Assembly (NCBI RefSeq): GCF_038069945.1
Contig: NZ_JBBPEV010000001.1
Span: 930,001-994,000, forward strand
DNA: 64,000 bases
Direction: 5' to 3'
Source: Aquabacterium sp. A3
GTDB taxonomy: Bacteria; Pseudomonadota; Gammaproteobacteria; Burkholderiales; Burkholderiaceae_C
This document shows positions 8,821 through 19,113 of the stretch, piece after piece. The notes beneath the pieces are model-generated. The model made no database searches. It was not told the origin of the DNA and was given only the letters and a program-made list of their open reading frames with translations. A program made the position numbers and the translations under genes. Numbering within the stretch: the first letter of the stretch is position 1; every line of letters begins with the position of its first letter.

Positions 8821-11800
8821 TCACGTCATTGGTGGAACTGCGGGGGGGTGGTCCGGGCGCCGCACGAACCGGTCCAGCATCACGTACACGACGGGGGTGG
8901 TGTACAGGGTCAGCAACTGGCTGACCAGCAAGCCCCCCACCACGGCATAACCCAGCGGCTGGCGCAGCTCGGCGCCGGTGCCCAGGCCGATCATCAGCGG
9001 GATGGCCGCCAGCAAGGCCGCCAGCGTGGTCATCATGATCGGGCGCACCCGTGCCACGCCCGCAGCCTGCATGGCCTGGGACGCATCGACGCCCTGCCGC
9101 CGCTGGGCGGTCAAGGCAAAGTCCACCAGCAAGATGCCGTTCTTCTTGACGATGCCGATGAGCAACACCACGCCGATCAGTGCCATCACTGAAAAGGGCT
9201 CATCAACAAGCCACAACATGGCCAAGGCCCCCACCCCGGCCGACGGCAGCGTGGACAGGATGGTGAGCGGATGCACGAAGCTCTCGTACAGCACGCCAAG
9301 AATGATGTAGACGGCCACCAGCGCCGCCAGGATCAGCCAGGGCTGGCTTTGCAAGGCATCCTGGAAGGCCTGCGCTGCGCCCCTGAACTCGCCAGAAACG
9401 TCGGCAGGCAGCCCCTCTTGCTGCCGCGCGCGCTCGATCAACTCGACGGCCTCTCCCAGGGACACGCCCTCGGCGAGGTTGAACGCGATGGTGACCGCTG
9501 GTTGCATGCCGTCGCGGCCGATGCTCACGGGCCCGGTGCTGCGGGGCAACACGCGGGCCACCGACAGCAAGGGCACCATGGCCCCGGTGGTGGGAGATCG
9601 CAGGTGCAGCCACTCCAGGCTGTCGATCCGGCCACGCAAGCCGGCGTCGATGTCCAGCAAGACCGGGTACTGATTCACCTCGGTCTGAACCTCGGCAATC
9701 TGACGCTGCCCATAGGCGCTGTACAAGGCCTGATTGACGTCATCGACCGTCAAACCGTGGCGAGCGGCGGCATCCCGATCGATCTCGATGCGCACCAGCC
9801 CGGCGCCCATCTGCAAATCGTTGGACACGTCACGCAAGGCGGGCAAGGCCGCCAGCCGATCGGTGAGGCGCTGCGTCCAGGCGCCCAGCACGCCGCTGTC
9901 GGCGGCACGCAAAACATACTGGTACTGCGTGCGAGCGGGGCCCGTGCCCAGATTGATGTCCTGGGCGGCCCGCAGGAACAGGGTCACCCCGGGCACCTGA
10001 GCCAACTGAGGGCGCAACCGATCGATGAACTGCTGGGCCGACACGTCCCGGTCTGAGCGGTCTTTGAGCACGATCCAGAACCGGCCGCTGGACATGTCCG
10101 TGCTGCCCCCCGTGGCCCCCACCGCATGCGCATAAGACTGCACCGCCGGGTCTTGCGCCACGACCTTGGCCAACGCCGCGTGGCGGGCTTTCATGTCGTC
10201 GAACGAAGCGTCTTGCGGCCCCTGGGTGGTGCCGAACACGAACGCCGTGTCCTGCAGCGGGAAAAACCCCTTGGGAATGACCACATAGCCCCAGACCGCC
10301 GCGGCCACGCCCAGCACAAACACGCTCATCAAGGTGCGCGGATGGCGCAATGACCAGGCCAGACTGCGCCCGTACGCCGCCACCAGCCGGTTCACCCAGC
10401 CCGAGTCCTCATGAGACGGCACGCCCTTCATCATGTAGGCCGCCATCATGGGCGCCAGCGTCAAGGCGGCCAGCACCGACAACAGCACCGCCAGGGCCAC
10501 GGTGACGGCAAACTCGAAGAAGAGCCTGCCCACGACGCCGTCCATGAACAGCAAAGGAATGAAGGCGGCCACCAGCGACAGGCTGATGGACACGACCGTG
10601 AACCCGATCTCTCCGGCCCCGGCGATGGCCGCCTGGGGCATGCCCAGGCCACGCTCCATCTGACGGTGGATGTTCTCGACGACCACGATGGCGTCGTCCA
10701 CCACAAAGCCGACGGCGATGATCAGGGCCACCAAGGTGAGGTTGTTCAGGCTGAAGCCCAGCAGGTACATGAACCCGACGGTGGCCGTCAGCGACACGCC
10801 CAGCACGGTGGCCACGATCACCGTGGCGGACCACTGCCGCAAAAAGGCGCCCATGACCGCCACCACCAGCACCACGGTCAGGGCCAGGGTGATCTCGACC
10901 TCATGCAGCGACGACCGGATGGTGCGGGTGCGGTCATTGAGCACATTGACCTCGACGCTGGCAGGCAGCCGGTTGGCCAGATCAGGCAAGGCCGCCAGGA
11001 TGCGGTCCACGGTGGCCACGATGTTGGCGTCGGGCTGCCGTCGAATGATGAGGTTCAGGCCCTCTCGGCCATCCTGCCAGGCCTGCACATGGTCGTTTTC
11101 TGCGCCCCAGCTCACCTGAGCCACGTCGCCCAGGCGAACGGGCAGACCGGATGCACTGCGCAACACCAGGTCCGCATAGGGCTGGGGGTCAAGCAGTTGT
11201 TGATTGACCTGGAGCGTGGCCGCCCGGTCAGCGCCCATCAAGGTGCCTGAGGGCTGGTTGAGGGTGGTGCGGCTGACGGCCTCCCGGATGTCGGCCAGCG
11301 TGAGCCCCTGGGCCGCCAGAACGGAGGGCTCGGCCCGGATGCGGATGGCCGGTCGCTTCTGGCCGGTGATGCCCACTTCGGACACGCCATCGATTTGCGT
11401 GATCTGTCGCGCGATCACGGTTTCTGCCAGATCGCTCAACTCGGTCATGGGCAAGACCTCGGACTGAACCTTCAGCACCAGGATCGGGCTGTCGGCCGGA
11501 TTGACCTTGCGCCACGAGGGCGGCGAGGTCATGGCCTCAGGCAATCGGCGCTGAACACCCGCCAGCTCGGCCTGCACTTCTTGTGCGGCCACATCGATGT
11601 CCTTGTCGAGCGAGAACTGCAAGGTGATGCTCACGCGGCCCTGGCTGCTCGATGAAGTCATCTCGGTGATGCCCGGCACCGCGCTGAGCGCCACCTCCAG
11701 CGGGGTTGCCACGGCCGACGCCATGGTGTCGGGGCTGGCACCCGGCAGGCTGGCGCTCACGCGGATGGTGGGAAACTCTGCCTGCGGCAACGGCGCCACC

Positions 11801-11904
11801 GGCAGGCGGGGAAAGGCCAGCACCCCCAGGATGGCCACGGCCAGCGTCAGCAGCGTGGTGGCCACCGGGTGAGACACACACCACTGAGACCAACGGGTCA
11901 TCAA
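8821..11904 (-). CDS. RND multidrug efflux permease (AcrB/MdtB-like)
   Basis: A 1027-residue inner-membrane permease of the hydrophobe/amphiphile efflux RND class, exporting drugs or other amphiphiles by proton exchange. It has the expected layout: helix 1 (residues 12-30), a large periplasmic pore/porter domain, helices 2-7, then a repeat. The proton-relay aspartates are present in VGFVVDDAIVVVENIH (Asp403-Asp404). N-terminal sequence (PVATTLLTLAVAILG, LPVAPLPQAEFPTI) resembles MdtB/MdtC. It overlaps the adaptor gene by 4 nt. No outer-membrane factor is adjacent, so it probably borrows a TolC-like protein. Confidence 0.94.
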   Translation of the reverse strand: MMTRWSQWCVSHPVATTLLTLAVAILGVLAFPRLPVAPLPQAEFPTIRVSASLPGASPDTMASAVATPLEVALSAVPGITEMTSSSSQGRVSITLQFSLDKDIDVAAQEVQAELAGVQRRLPEAMTSPPSWRKVNPADSPILVLKVQSEVLPMTELSDLAETVIARQITQIDGVSEVGITGQKRPAIRIRAEPSVLAAQGLTLADIREAVSRTTLNQPSGTLMGADRAATLQVNQQLLDPQPYADLVLRSASGLPVRLGDVAQVSWGAENDHVQAWQDGREGLNLIIRRQPDANIVATVDRILAALPDLANRLPASVEVNVLNDRTRTIRSSLHEVEITLALTVVLVVAVMGAFLRQWSATVIVATVLGVSLTATVGFMYLLGFSLNNLTLVALIIAVGFVVDDAIVVVENIHRQMERGLGMPQAAIAGAGEIGFTVVSISLSLVAAFIPLLFMDGVVGRLFFEFAVTVALAVLLSVLAALTLAPMMAAYMMKGVPSHEDSGWVNRLVAAYGRSLAWSLRHPRTLMSVFVLGVAAAVWGYVVIPKGFFPLQDTAFVFGTTQGPQDASFDDMKARHAALAKVVAQDPAVQSYAHAVGATGGSTDMSSGRFWIVLKDRSDRDVSAQQFIDRLRPQLAQVPGVTLFLRAAQDINLGTGPARTQYQYVLRAADSGVLGAWTQRLTDRLAALPALRDVSNDLQMGAGLVRIEIDRDAAARHGLTVDDVNQALYSAYGQRQIAEVQTEVNQYPVLLDIDAGLRGRIDSLEWLHLRSPTTGAMVPLLSVARVLPRSTGPVSIGRDGMQPAVTIAFNLAEGVSLGEAVELIERARQQEGLPADVSGEFRGAAQAFQDALQSQPWLILAALVAVYIILGVLYESFVHPLTILSTLPSAGVGALAMLWLVDEPFSVMALIGVVLLIGIVKKNGILLVDFALTAQRRQGVDASQAMQAAGVARVRPIMMTTLAALLAAIPLMIGLGTGAELRQPLGYAVVGGLLVSQLLTLYTTPVVYVMLDRFVRRPDHPPAVPPMT

Positions 11905-13112
11905 CCGGCCTCCCCGGCGTCGGCGGCCGGCAGCACGCGCACGCTGGCCCCCGGCTTCAAGCGCGCGTGGCCGTCAACCACCACGCGGTCGCCCGAGGCC
12001 AGCCCGCTTTTGATCGCCACCCGCTGTTCGTCGCGCCAGATCACCTCGATCCACACGGGCTCGACCTGGGCGGGACTGGCGGGACTGGCGGGCGTGAGGC
12101 GCCAGACCATGTCACCACGCAGCCCGGCCTGGACGGCGGTGGCTGGCAGCACCAAGGCCCCCGCCAGCTGACGCACAGGCAAACGGACGCTGACAGCCTG
12201 CCCAGGCAGCAGACGATCGTCGCCATTGGCAAACGCGGCTTTGAGCTTCAAGGTGCCCGAGGCTGGGTCAATCTGATTGTCGCGGGTGAGCACCTTGCCC
12301 TGCAGCGGCTGGCGGGCGCCCTGCGGCGCGAGGGGCGCTGACTCCAGCAAAGTGACCGGGGTGTCCGGCCGGGCCTGGAGGGCCTCGCGCACGTCCGCCC
12401 AACGCGCCTGGGGCACGGCAAACACCACGTGGATCGGGTCCAGGCGGGTGATGGTGACCAGGCCCTGCTCGTCTGCCGGCCCCACCAGGTTGCCGGCATC
12501 GACTTGTCGCAAGCCGGCGCGTCCGTCCAGTGGTGCCCGCACCACGGTGTGCTCAAGTTGCACGCGGGCGGCATCCCGGCTGGCTTGCGCCGCGCGCCAC
12601 TGGGCCTCCAGTTGGCTGGCCTGGCTGGCCTGCTGGTCTCTTTGCTGAACCGAGATGGCCGATTGCCGGGCCAGGTCCTCGTAGCGCTGCAGATCGTCAC
12701 GGGCCTGCCGCCACTGGGCAGCCAACTGGTCAACGGTGGCCGACCAGCGCGCCAGTTCGGCACGCGCTTCCCGGTCATCCAGTTGCGCCAGCACCTGCCC
12801 CGTACGCACCCGGGCGCCCTCCTGGAACTTGACCGCTTGAAGCTGGCCCGCCACCCGGGCGCGCACGATCGCCTGCGCCGACGCCTGCACCATGCCCACG
12901 GCCTGCACGTCGATGGACACGTCGTCCTGCACGACCTCGGCCACCCGCACCACCACGGCCGGCGCCGACTTGCGCTCACCCGAGGTGGCACGGGCCTCGC
13001 GATCGGTCATCAACCAGGCCAGCGCGACCAGGCCCAGGGCCCCGAGCCCCAGCCAGGTCAGCCGTCGGTGAAAGAAAGATCGGGGGTGCCTCAAGGCCAT
13101 CGCATGCTCCAC
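11901..13112 (-). CDS. RND efflux periplasmic adaptor subunit (MdtA-like)
   Basis: A 403-residue membrane fusion protein that bridges the RND permease and the outer-membrane channel. Residues about 17-36 form an N-terminal signal or anchor helix. Then come a lipoyl half (VVVRVAEVVQDDVSIDVQAV), a helical hairpin (about 110-190, QWRQARDDLQRYEDLARQ), the second lipoyl half with HTVVRAPLDGRAGLRQVD, a beta-barrel and a C-terminal membrane-proximal domain. First gene of a two-gene operon with the permease. No regulator is adjacent. Confidence 0.93.
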   Translation of the reverse strand: MEHAMALRHPRSFFHRRLTWLGLGALGLVALAWLMTDREARATSGERKSAPAVVVRVAEVVQDDVSIDVQAVGMVQASAQAIVRARVAGQLQAVKFQEGARVRTGQVLAQLDDREARAELARWSATVDQLAAQWRQARDDLQRYEDLARQSAISVQQRDQQASQASQLEAQWRAAQASRDAARVQLEHTVVRAPLDGRAGLRQVDAGNLVGPADEQGLVTITRLDPIHVVFAVPQARWADVREALQARPDTPVTLLESAPLAPQGARQPLQGKVLTRDNQIDPASGTLKLKAAFANGDDRLLPGQAVSVRLPVRQLAGALVLPATAVQAGLRGDMVWRLTPASPASPAQVEPVWIEVIWRDEQRVAIKSGLASGDRVVVDGHARLKPGASVRVLPAADAGEAG

Positions 13113-13211
13113 GTTGAGCGGTTCATGCTAACGGCCATCGGCCCGGTTGCGAGGCGATGCGTTTTATTCCCGGGCGGCGTCGGGGGCCATGCACAGGCCC
13201 CACGCCCCCGT

Positions 13212-14378
13212 TCAGGCCGCTCGCGACGCGGTGACTTCGCTGGCCTGAGGCGCGTCCAGGGCGTCCAGCGCCTGGGCCAGCTGCTGCACCGAGCGCTGCA
13301 CGTTGTGCCACTTCTCCAGGCCAAACAACCCCACGCGGAAGGTGCGGAAGTCGGCCGGCTCGTCGCACTGCAGGGGCACGCCCGCTGCGGTTTGCAGGCC
13401 GAGGGCCAGGAACTTCTTGCTGTTCTGGATGTCGGGGTCGGTGGTGTAGCTCACCACCACACCCGGGGCCTGGAAGCCTTCAGCCGCCACGCTGGGGTAG
13501 CCGTGCTGAACCATCAGGGCGCGCACCTCGGCGCCCAGATTGACCTGCTCTTGTCGCACCTTGTCGTAGCCGTAGGCTTCGGTTTCGGCCATGGCCTCGC
13601 GCAGACGCACCAGGGCATCGGTGGGCATGGTGGAGTGGTAGGCGTGACCGCCACCTTCGTAGGTTTCCATGATCTGCAGCCACTTCTTCAGGTCCATGGC
13701 AAAAGTGCTGCTTTGGGTGGCGTCAATCGCCTGGCGGGCGCGCTCGCTGAGCATGACCATGGCACAGCAAGGTGAGCTGCTCCAGCCCTTTTGCGGCGCG
13801 CTGATCAGCACGTCCACACCCGTGGCTTTCATGTCCACCCACATGGCGCCCGAGGCGATGCAGTCCAGCACGAACAGGCCGCCCACGGCGTGCACGGCGT
13901 CGGCCACGGCCTTCAGGTAGTCGTCGGGCAGGATCATGCCAGCGGCGGTTTCCACGTGAGGCGCAAATACCAGGGCGGGCTTTTCGCGGGCGATGGTGGC
14001 CACCACCTCGTCGATGGGCGCAGGGGCCCAAGGCGCCTGAGCACCCTCGGCGATGCGGCGGGCCTTGAGCACGGTGTGGCTGGCCGGGATGCGGCCCATG
14101 TCGAAGATCTGCGTCCAGCGGTAGCTGAACCAGCCGTTGCGGATGACCAGCACGTGCTGGTCTTGGGCAAACTGGCGCGCCACCGATTCCATGCCGAAGG
14201 TGCCGCTGCCCGGCACCAGCACGGCCGAGTGGGCGTTGTACACGCGCTTGAGCATGGCCGAGATGTCGGTCATCACGCCCTGAAAGCGCTTGGACATGTG
14301 GTTCAGGGCGCGGTCGGTGTAGACCACCGAGAATTCGAGCAGGCCGTCAGGGTCGATGTTGGAGAGCAGTCCGGGCAT
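13212..14378 (-). CDS. Class V aminotransferase (alanine-glyoxylate / serine-pyruvate type)
   Basis: A 388-residue fold-type I PLP enzyme. The Schiff-base lysine is in SAPQKGWSSSP (Lys197) and the pyridine-binding aspartate in FVLDCIASGA (Asp172). PGSGTFGMESVARQ (56-69) is the glycine-rich phosphate-binding region of alanine-glyoxylate and 2-aminoethylphosphonate aminotransferases. No glyoxylate or phosphonate gene is nearby, so substrate cannot be assigned. Monocistronic; the 5' leader contains two hairpins. Confidence 0.85.
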   Translation of the reverse strand: MPGLLSNIDPDGLLEFSVVYTDRALNHMSKRFQGVMTDISAMLKRVYNAHSAVLVPGSGTFGMESVARQFAQDQHVLVIRNGWFSYRWTQIFDMGRIPASHTVLKARRIAEGAQAPWAPAPIDEVVATIAREKPALVFAPHVETAAGMILPDDYLKAVADAVHAVGGLFVLDCIASGAMWVDMKATGVDVLISAPQKGWSSSPCCAMVMLSERARQAIDATQSSTFAMDLKKWLQIMETYEGGGHAYHSTMPTDALVRLREAMAETEAYGYDKVRQEQVNLGAEVRALMVQHGYPSVAAEGFQAPGVVVSYTTDPDIQNSKKFLALGLQTAAGVPLQCDEPADFRTFRVGLFGLEKWHNVQRSVQQLAQALDALDAPQASEVTASRAA

Positions 14379-14387
14379 GGCAGCAAG

Positions 14388-14465
14388 GCTCAGGTCAGGG
14401 CCTGAGCGGAAGGTCTAAGGTTGACCTTCAGCCTAGCACAGGCCCTTGACGCCTGCATTGCAGGC
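14388..14465. other. Three hairpins in the lspA-aminotransferase intergenic region
   Basis: Three perfect inverted repeats stand in a row: GCTCAGG/CCTGAGC (14388-14407), GAAGGTC/GACCTTC (14409-14429) and GCCTGCA/TGCAGGC (14451-14465, 1-nt loop). The first two lie in the leader of the aminotransferase gene (read on minus). The third lies upstream of it, just beyond the lspA stop. None has a clear T-run. Confidence 0.6.
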
Positions 14466-14487
14466 TATCCCCTGCCCGGTGCGGTGT

Positions 14488-15018
14488 TCAGCCCCCGCGC
14501 CGCACGCGCAGGATCTCGTCGAGGATCAGCAGCGCCGCCCCCACCGAGATGGCCACATCGGCGATGTTGAACGAGGGGAAATGCCCGCCGTGGAACATCG
14601 GCGCCAGGAAGCGGAAGTGGAAATCCAGAAAATCCACCACGTAGCCGTGGATGAGGCGATCGATCACGTTGCCCAGGGCCCCGCCGATGATGAGCGTGAG
14701 CGCCCAGGCAAACAGGCGTTGCCCGCCATGCTGGCGCAGCATGTAGAGCATGAAGCCCACCGCCACGAAGCCCAGCCCGATGAAGAACCAGCGCTGCCAG
14801 CCCCCCGCCGTGGCCAGCATCGAAAACGCGGCGCCGTGGTTGTGCACCCGCACCACGTTGAAGAACGAGAACACCTCGCGGCTGTCGCCCAACTGGAAGT
14901 AGCCCACGATCAGCGTCTTGGTGAACTGGTCCAGCAAGATGATGATGACCGCGATGCCCAGCCAGGGCAGCAGGCCATGGGAAGCCGATGAAGACGGCGA
15001 TGACTTCTTGCCAGCCAT
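14488..15018 (-). CDS. lspA: Lipoprotein signal peptidase (signal peptidase II)
   Basis: A 176-residue inner-membrane aspartyl protease that removes signal peptides from diacylated prolipoproteins. Four membrane segments are evident. The catalytic aspartates are in GNVIDRL (Asp120) and FNIADVAIS (Asp154), with the family motif [13 protein letters not shown] (57-69). The ATG at 15018 (MAGKKSS) starts 3 nt from the ileS stop; a longer in-frame reading only overlaps ileS. Last gene of the conserved ribF-ileS-lspA unit. Confidence 0.96.
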   Translation of the reverse strand: MAGKKSSPSSSASHGLLPWLGIAVIIILLDQFTKTLIVGYFQLGDSREVFSFFNVVRVHNHGAAFSMLATAGGWQRWFFIGLGFVAVGFMLYMLRQHGGQRLFAWALTLIIGGALGNVIDRLIHGYVVDFLDFHFRFLAPMFHGGHFPSFNIADVAISVGAALLILDEILRVRRGG

Positions 15019-15020
15019 GA

Positions 15021-17945
15021 TCAAGCGTGCTCGCGGTGTTCGCCGGCGCCGTGCAGGTTGCTGTTGCAACGGCCGCAGATCGTCGGGTGCTCGGGGTTGA
15101 CGCCCACGTCGTCGCGGTAGTGCCAGCAGCGCTCGCACTTCACGGCCTTGGAGGGATTGACCTCGATCTGGGTGGAATGCCCCTCGGCCAACTCGACGCT
15201 GGAGACGATGAGCACGAACTTCAGGTCATCGCCCAGGCTGCGCAGGTCGGCCAGCAGGCGCTGGTCGTCGGCGTTGATGGTGACGAACAGATTGGCCTGC
15301 AACGAAGCGCCCACCTCACCACGGGTGCGCACGTCTTCGATCTGGCGGTTGACCTCTTCACGGAAGGCGCGGATGCGCGACCACTTGGCCAACAGCTCGG
15401 TGTCTTTGTCGGCCTCGTGGAAATCCCAGTAGGTTTCGGTGAAGATGGTGTCGGTCTGACCGTGGCCCGCGTTGAAGATCTTCCAGGCCTCTTCGGCCGT
15501 GAAGCTCAGGAAGGGCGCCATCCAGCGCAGCATGCCGTTCGTGATGTGCCACAGCGCGGTTTGCGCGGCGCGGCGGGCGTGGCTCTTGGCGGCGCTGGTG
15601 TAGAGCCGGTCTTTCAGCACATCCAGGTAGAAGGCCCCCAGGTCTTCCGAGCAGTAGACCTGCAGCTTGGCCACCACGGGGTGGAACTCGTAACGCTCGT
15701 AGTGGGCCAGGATGTCTTCCTGCAGCTGCGAGGCGCGGGCCAGGGCGTAGCGGTCGATTTCCAGCAGCTCGCTCAGTGGCACGGCGTCGGTCTTCGGGTT
15801 GAAGTCCGACGTGTTGGCCAGCAAAAAGCGCAGGGTGTTGCGGATGCGGCGGTAGCCGTCCACCACGCGGGCCAGGATCTTGTCGTCGATGCCCAGGTCG
15901 CCCGAGTAGTCGGTCGAGGCCGCCCACAGGCGGATGATCTCGGCGCCCATCTTGTTGCTGATCTCTTGCGGCGCCACCACGTTGCCGACCGACTTCGACA
16001 TCTTGCGGCCCTGGCCGTCCACGGTGAAGCCGTGGGTGAGCAGGCCCTTGTAAGGCGCGCGACCATAGATGGCACACGCGGCCAGCAGCGAGCTGTGGAA
16101 CCAGCCTCGGTGCTGGTCGTGGCCTTCCAGGTACAGATCGGCCTCGGGGCCATCGGCGTGGCCAGCCAGGGCGTGGCTGCCGCGCTCGCTGTTGAGCACG
16201 TGGAAGAAGGTGGTGCCCGAGTCGAACCACACATCCAGGATGTCGGTGGACTTGCTGTACTCGCTGGCTTGCTCACCCAGCCACTCAGCCGGGTCCAGCT
16301 TGGCCCAGGCCTCGACGCCGCCCTGCTCCACCAGCGCGGCGGCGCGGTCCATGAGCGCCGGCGTGTCGGGGTGCAGCTCACCCGTCACCTTGTGCAGGAA
16401 GAAGGGCAGCGGCACGCCCCAGTTGCGCTGGCGGCTGATGCACCAGTCGGGCCGGTTGGCGATCATGTCGCGCAGGCGGGCGCGGCCGTTCTCGGGGTAG
16501 AAGGTGGTCTGGTCGATGGCGTCCAGTGCCGTCTGGCGCAAGGTCTTGGGCGCCTTGTCGGCGGTGAACACGCCCTCACCTTCGTCCATGCGCACAAACC
16601 ACTGCGCCGCCGCACGGTAGATCACCGGCGTTTTGTGGCGCCAGCAGTGCGGGTAGCTGTGGGTGATCTCTTTGGTGGCCAGCAGGCGGCCGGCGTTGTT
16701 CAGCGCCTCCAGGATGACCGGCACGGCCTTCCAGATGTGCTGGCCGCCGAACAGGGGCAGATCGGCTTCGTAGACGCCGTTGCCCTGCACCGGGTTGAGG
16801 ATGTCGTCGAACTTCAGGCCGTGGGAGATGCAGCTGTTGAAGTCGTCCACGCCGTAGGCGGGCGCGGCGTGCACGATACCCGTGCCGTCTTCAGCGCTGA
16901 CGTAGTCGGCAAGATAAACCGGGCTCAGGCGATCGTAACCAGCATCCACATGGGCCAGGGGGTGCTTGAACTTCAGGCCCTCCAGCTTGGCGCCGGGGGT
17001 GGTGGCCAGCACCTTGATCTGATCGGGCTCGAAGCCGTAGCGTTGCGTCGCCTTCTCGACCAGGCTTTCGGCCAGCACCAGCAGGCCCTTGGGCGTGTCG
17101 ACCAGGGCGTAGCTCAACTCGGCGTGCATGTTCAGCGCCTGGTTGGCAGGGATCGTCCACGCGGTGGTGGTCCAGATCACGGTGAATGCCTCTTTGGCGA
17201 GGCTGCCCACGCCGAAGGCGGCGGCCAGCTTCTCGGGCTCGGCGCACAAGAAAGCCACGTCCAGCGTGCTGGACTTCTTGTCCATGTACTCGATCTCGAA
17301 CTCGGCCAGCGATGAGCCACAGTCGAAGCACCAGTACACGGGCTTGAGGCCCCGGTACACGAAGCCACGCTCCATGATCTTCTTCAGGGCGCGGATTTCA
17401 TTGGCCTCGTTGCCGAAGTCCATGGTGCGGTACGGATGCGACCAGTCGCCCAGCACGCCCAGGCGCTTGAAGTCCACCCGCTGGCCGTCGATCTGCTCGG
17501 CGGCATAGACGCGGGCCTTGGCCTGCACGTCGTCGCGGCTCAGGTTGCGGCCAAAGGTCTTCTCGATCTGGTTTTCGATGGGCAGGCCGTGGCAGTCCCA
17601 GCCGGGCACGTAGATGGCGTCAAAACCGGCCAGCTGGCGGGCCTTGACGATCATGTCCTTGAGCACCTTGTTGACGGCGTGACCGATGTGGATGTTGCCG
17701 TTGGCGTAGGGGGGGCCATCGTGCAGCACGAACTTCCTGGCGCCCTGGCGCGCGGCGCGCAGTTGGCCGTACAGGCCCTGGGACTCCCAATCGGCCACCC
17801 AGCCCGGCTCGCGCTTGGGCAGGTCGCCGCGCATCGGGAAGGGGGTGTCGGGCATGTTCAGCGTGGCCCGGTACTTGGACTCGGGGGCCGCGTCGGCAGG
17901 CTTGGCGCCGCCCTTCTTGGGGTTGGCTTGTGGGTCTTGGCTCAT
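15021..17945 (-). CDS. ileS: Isoleucyl-tRNA synthetase
   Basis: A 974-residue class I synthetase charging tRNA-Ile. HIGH is intact in [13 protein letters not shown] (86-89) and KMSKS in [10 protein letters not shown]. The CP1 editing domain lies between them ([15 protein letters not shown]). The C-terminus ends in a zinc-binding module CERCW...CGRC. The start chosen is ATG at 17945 ([11 protein letters not shown]); a start 15 nt upstream is possible. The first 20 residues are a polar, lysine-rich extension common in Burkholderiales enzymes. Same-strand neighbours ribF and lspA. Confidence 0.97.
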   Translation of the reverse strand: MSQDPQANPKKGGAKPADAAPESKYRATLNMPDTPFPMRGDLPKREPGWVADWESQGLYGQLRAARQGARKFVLHDGPPYANGNIHIGHAVNKVLKDMIVKARQLAGFDAIYVPGWDCHGLPIENQIEKTFGRNLSRDDVQAKARVYAAEQIDGQRVDFKRLGVLGDWSHPYRTMDFGNEANEIRALKKIMERGFVYRGLKPVYWCFDCGSSLAEFEIEYMDKKSSTLDVAFLCAEPEKLAAAFGVGSLAKEAFTVIWTTTAWTIPANQALNMHAELSYALVDTPKGLLVLAESLVEKATQRYGFEPDQIKVLATTPGAKLEGLKFKHPLAHVDAGYDRLSPVYLADYVSAEDGTGIVHAAPAYGVDDFNSCISHGLKFDDILNPVQGNGVYEADLPLFGGQHIWKAVPVILEALNNAGRLLATKEITHSYPHCWRHKTPVIYRAAAQWFVRMDEGEGVFTADKAPKTLRQTALDAIDQTTFYPENGRARLRDMIANRPDWCISRQRNWGVPLPFFLHKVTGELHPDTPALMDRAAALVEQGGVEAWAKLDPAEWLGEQASEYSKSTDILDVWFDSGTTFFHVLNSERGSHALAGHADGPEADLYLEGHDQHRGWFHSSLLAACAIYGRAPYKGLLTHGFTVDGQGRKMSKSVGNVVAPQEISNKMGAEIIRLWAASTDYSGDLGIDDKILARVVDGYRRIRNTLRFLLANTSDFNPKTDAVPLSELLEIDRYALARASQLQEDILAHYERYEFHPVVAKLQVYCSEDLGAFYLDVLKDRLYTSAAKSHARRAAQTALWHITNGMLRWMAPFLSFTAEEAWKIFNAGHGQTDTIFTETYWDFHEADKDTELLAKWSRIRAFREEVNRQIEDVRTRGEVGASLQANLFVTINADDQRLLADLRSLGDDLKFVLIVSSVELAEGHSTQIEVNPSKAVKCERCWHYRDDVGVNPEHPTICGRCNSNLHGAGEHREHA

Positions 17946-18088
17946 GGCAGTTCTCGACAAAGACCGGCTCGGGCGCCGGACTTCAGGGATTGGGGGGTGC
18001 GGTCAGGAGGCAGGCCGCCGGGCAGGCACACAGGCCCGGTGGCAAGGGCAGCACGGGCGCCATGCAGCGGCCGAGCATCGTGCGAGCG

Positions 18089-19075
18089 TCAAATTCGGTC
18101 GCGCGTGGTCTGGCGGCGCTGCGCCTGGAAAAAGGCCTTCGCGTCAGCGATGTCCTTGTGAATGGCGGCCTGCAACGCCTCCAGCCCGTCGTAGCGGGCT
18201 TCGTCTCGGAGTTTGTGCAGCAGTTCCACGCGCACGATTTTACCGTAGCCCCCTTCGAGGCCGAGGTGGGCCGGCCAATCAAAGCAATGCACTTCCAGCA
18301 GCACGCGACCGGTTTCGGTCACCGTGGGGCGCACACCCAGGCTGGCCACGCCCTCCAGAGGCTCATCGGCCAGCCCGTGGGTGCGCACCACGAAGATGCC
18401 GGTGGTGGCGGGCTTCTCGTGCCCAAAGCGCACGTTGAGCGTGCGGCAATCCAGGCTGCGCCCCAGTTTCTGGCCGTGCACCACGTGACCGCTCACGGTG
18501 TACGGGCGCCCCAGCAGGGTGGCCACCTGGGCCATGTCGCCCGCGGTCAGCGCTTCACGCACCACCGACGACGACACCCTCAAGCCGCGCACCTCGTAGC
18601 TCATCATGCGGGCCACCTCAAAGCCCTGGGCCTGCCCGGCGGCGTCCAGCATGGCGTAGTCGCCGGCCCGCTTGGCGCCAAAACGGAAGTCATCGCCCAC
18701 CAGCACGTAGCGGGCACGCAGGCCGTCGACGATGACCTGCTGCACAAACGCCTCGGGGCTGAGGGCCGCCAGGCGTGCGTCAAAGGGCAGGATGACCACC
18801 TGATCGACCCCGCAGCGCTCCAGCTCGGACAGCTTGTCGCGCAGCGTGGCGATGCGGGCTGGTGCGAGCTCGGGCTTGTCGGCCAGGGCCGCGAAGTAAT
18901 CGCGTGGGTGGGGCTCGAAGGTGAGCACGGTGGCGGGCACGCCCCGGTGCAGCGCCTCGTTGCGCAAAAGGGCCAGCATGGCCTGGTGCCCACGGTGAAC
19001 GCCGTCGAAATTGCCGATCGTCAGGGCACAGGTCGGCGCCAATGCCGCATGGTGGAAACCGCGAAAGACTTGCAT
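18089..19075 (-). CDS. ribF: Bifunctional riboflavin kinase / FMN adenylyltransferase
   Basis: A 328-residue enzyme making FMN and then FAD from riboflavin. The N-terminal nucleotidyltransferase domain carries TIGNFDGVHRGHQAML (19-34). The C-terminal kinase domain shows GRPYTVSGHVVHGQKLGR and later ASLGVRPTV and EVHCFDWPAHLG, all standard. The ATG at 19075 (MQVFRGFHHA) fits family N-termini; an upstream in-frame start would overlap rsuA. The gap to ileS is 143 nt. Confidence 0.95.
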   Translation of the reverse strand: MQVFRGFHHAALAPTCALTIGNFDGVHRGHQAMLALLRNEALHRGVPATVLTFEPHPRDYFAALADKPELAPARIATLRDKLSELERCGVDQVVILPFDARLAALSPEAFVQQVIVDGLRARYVLVGDDFRFGAKRAGDYAMLDAAGQAQGFEVARMMSYEVRGLRVSSSVVREALTAGDMAQVATLLGRPYTVSGHVVHGQKLGRSLDCRTLNVRFGHEKPATTGIFVVRTHGLADEPLEGVASLGVRPTVTETGRVLLEVHCFDWPAHLGLEGGYGKIVRVELLHKLRDEARYDGLEALQAAIHKDIADAKAFFQAQRRQTTRDRI

Positions 19076-19113
19076 GGTGCGCGAATTATCGACCGGAACC
19101 AGCCCCTGAGCGC

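Noticed and set aside
15027..17315. 762-codon open frame opposite ileS
   Set aside because: Same reason: antisense shadow of a certain gene with no recognisable domain.
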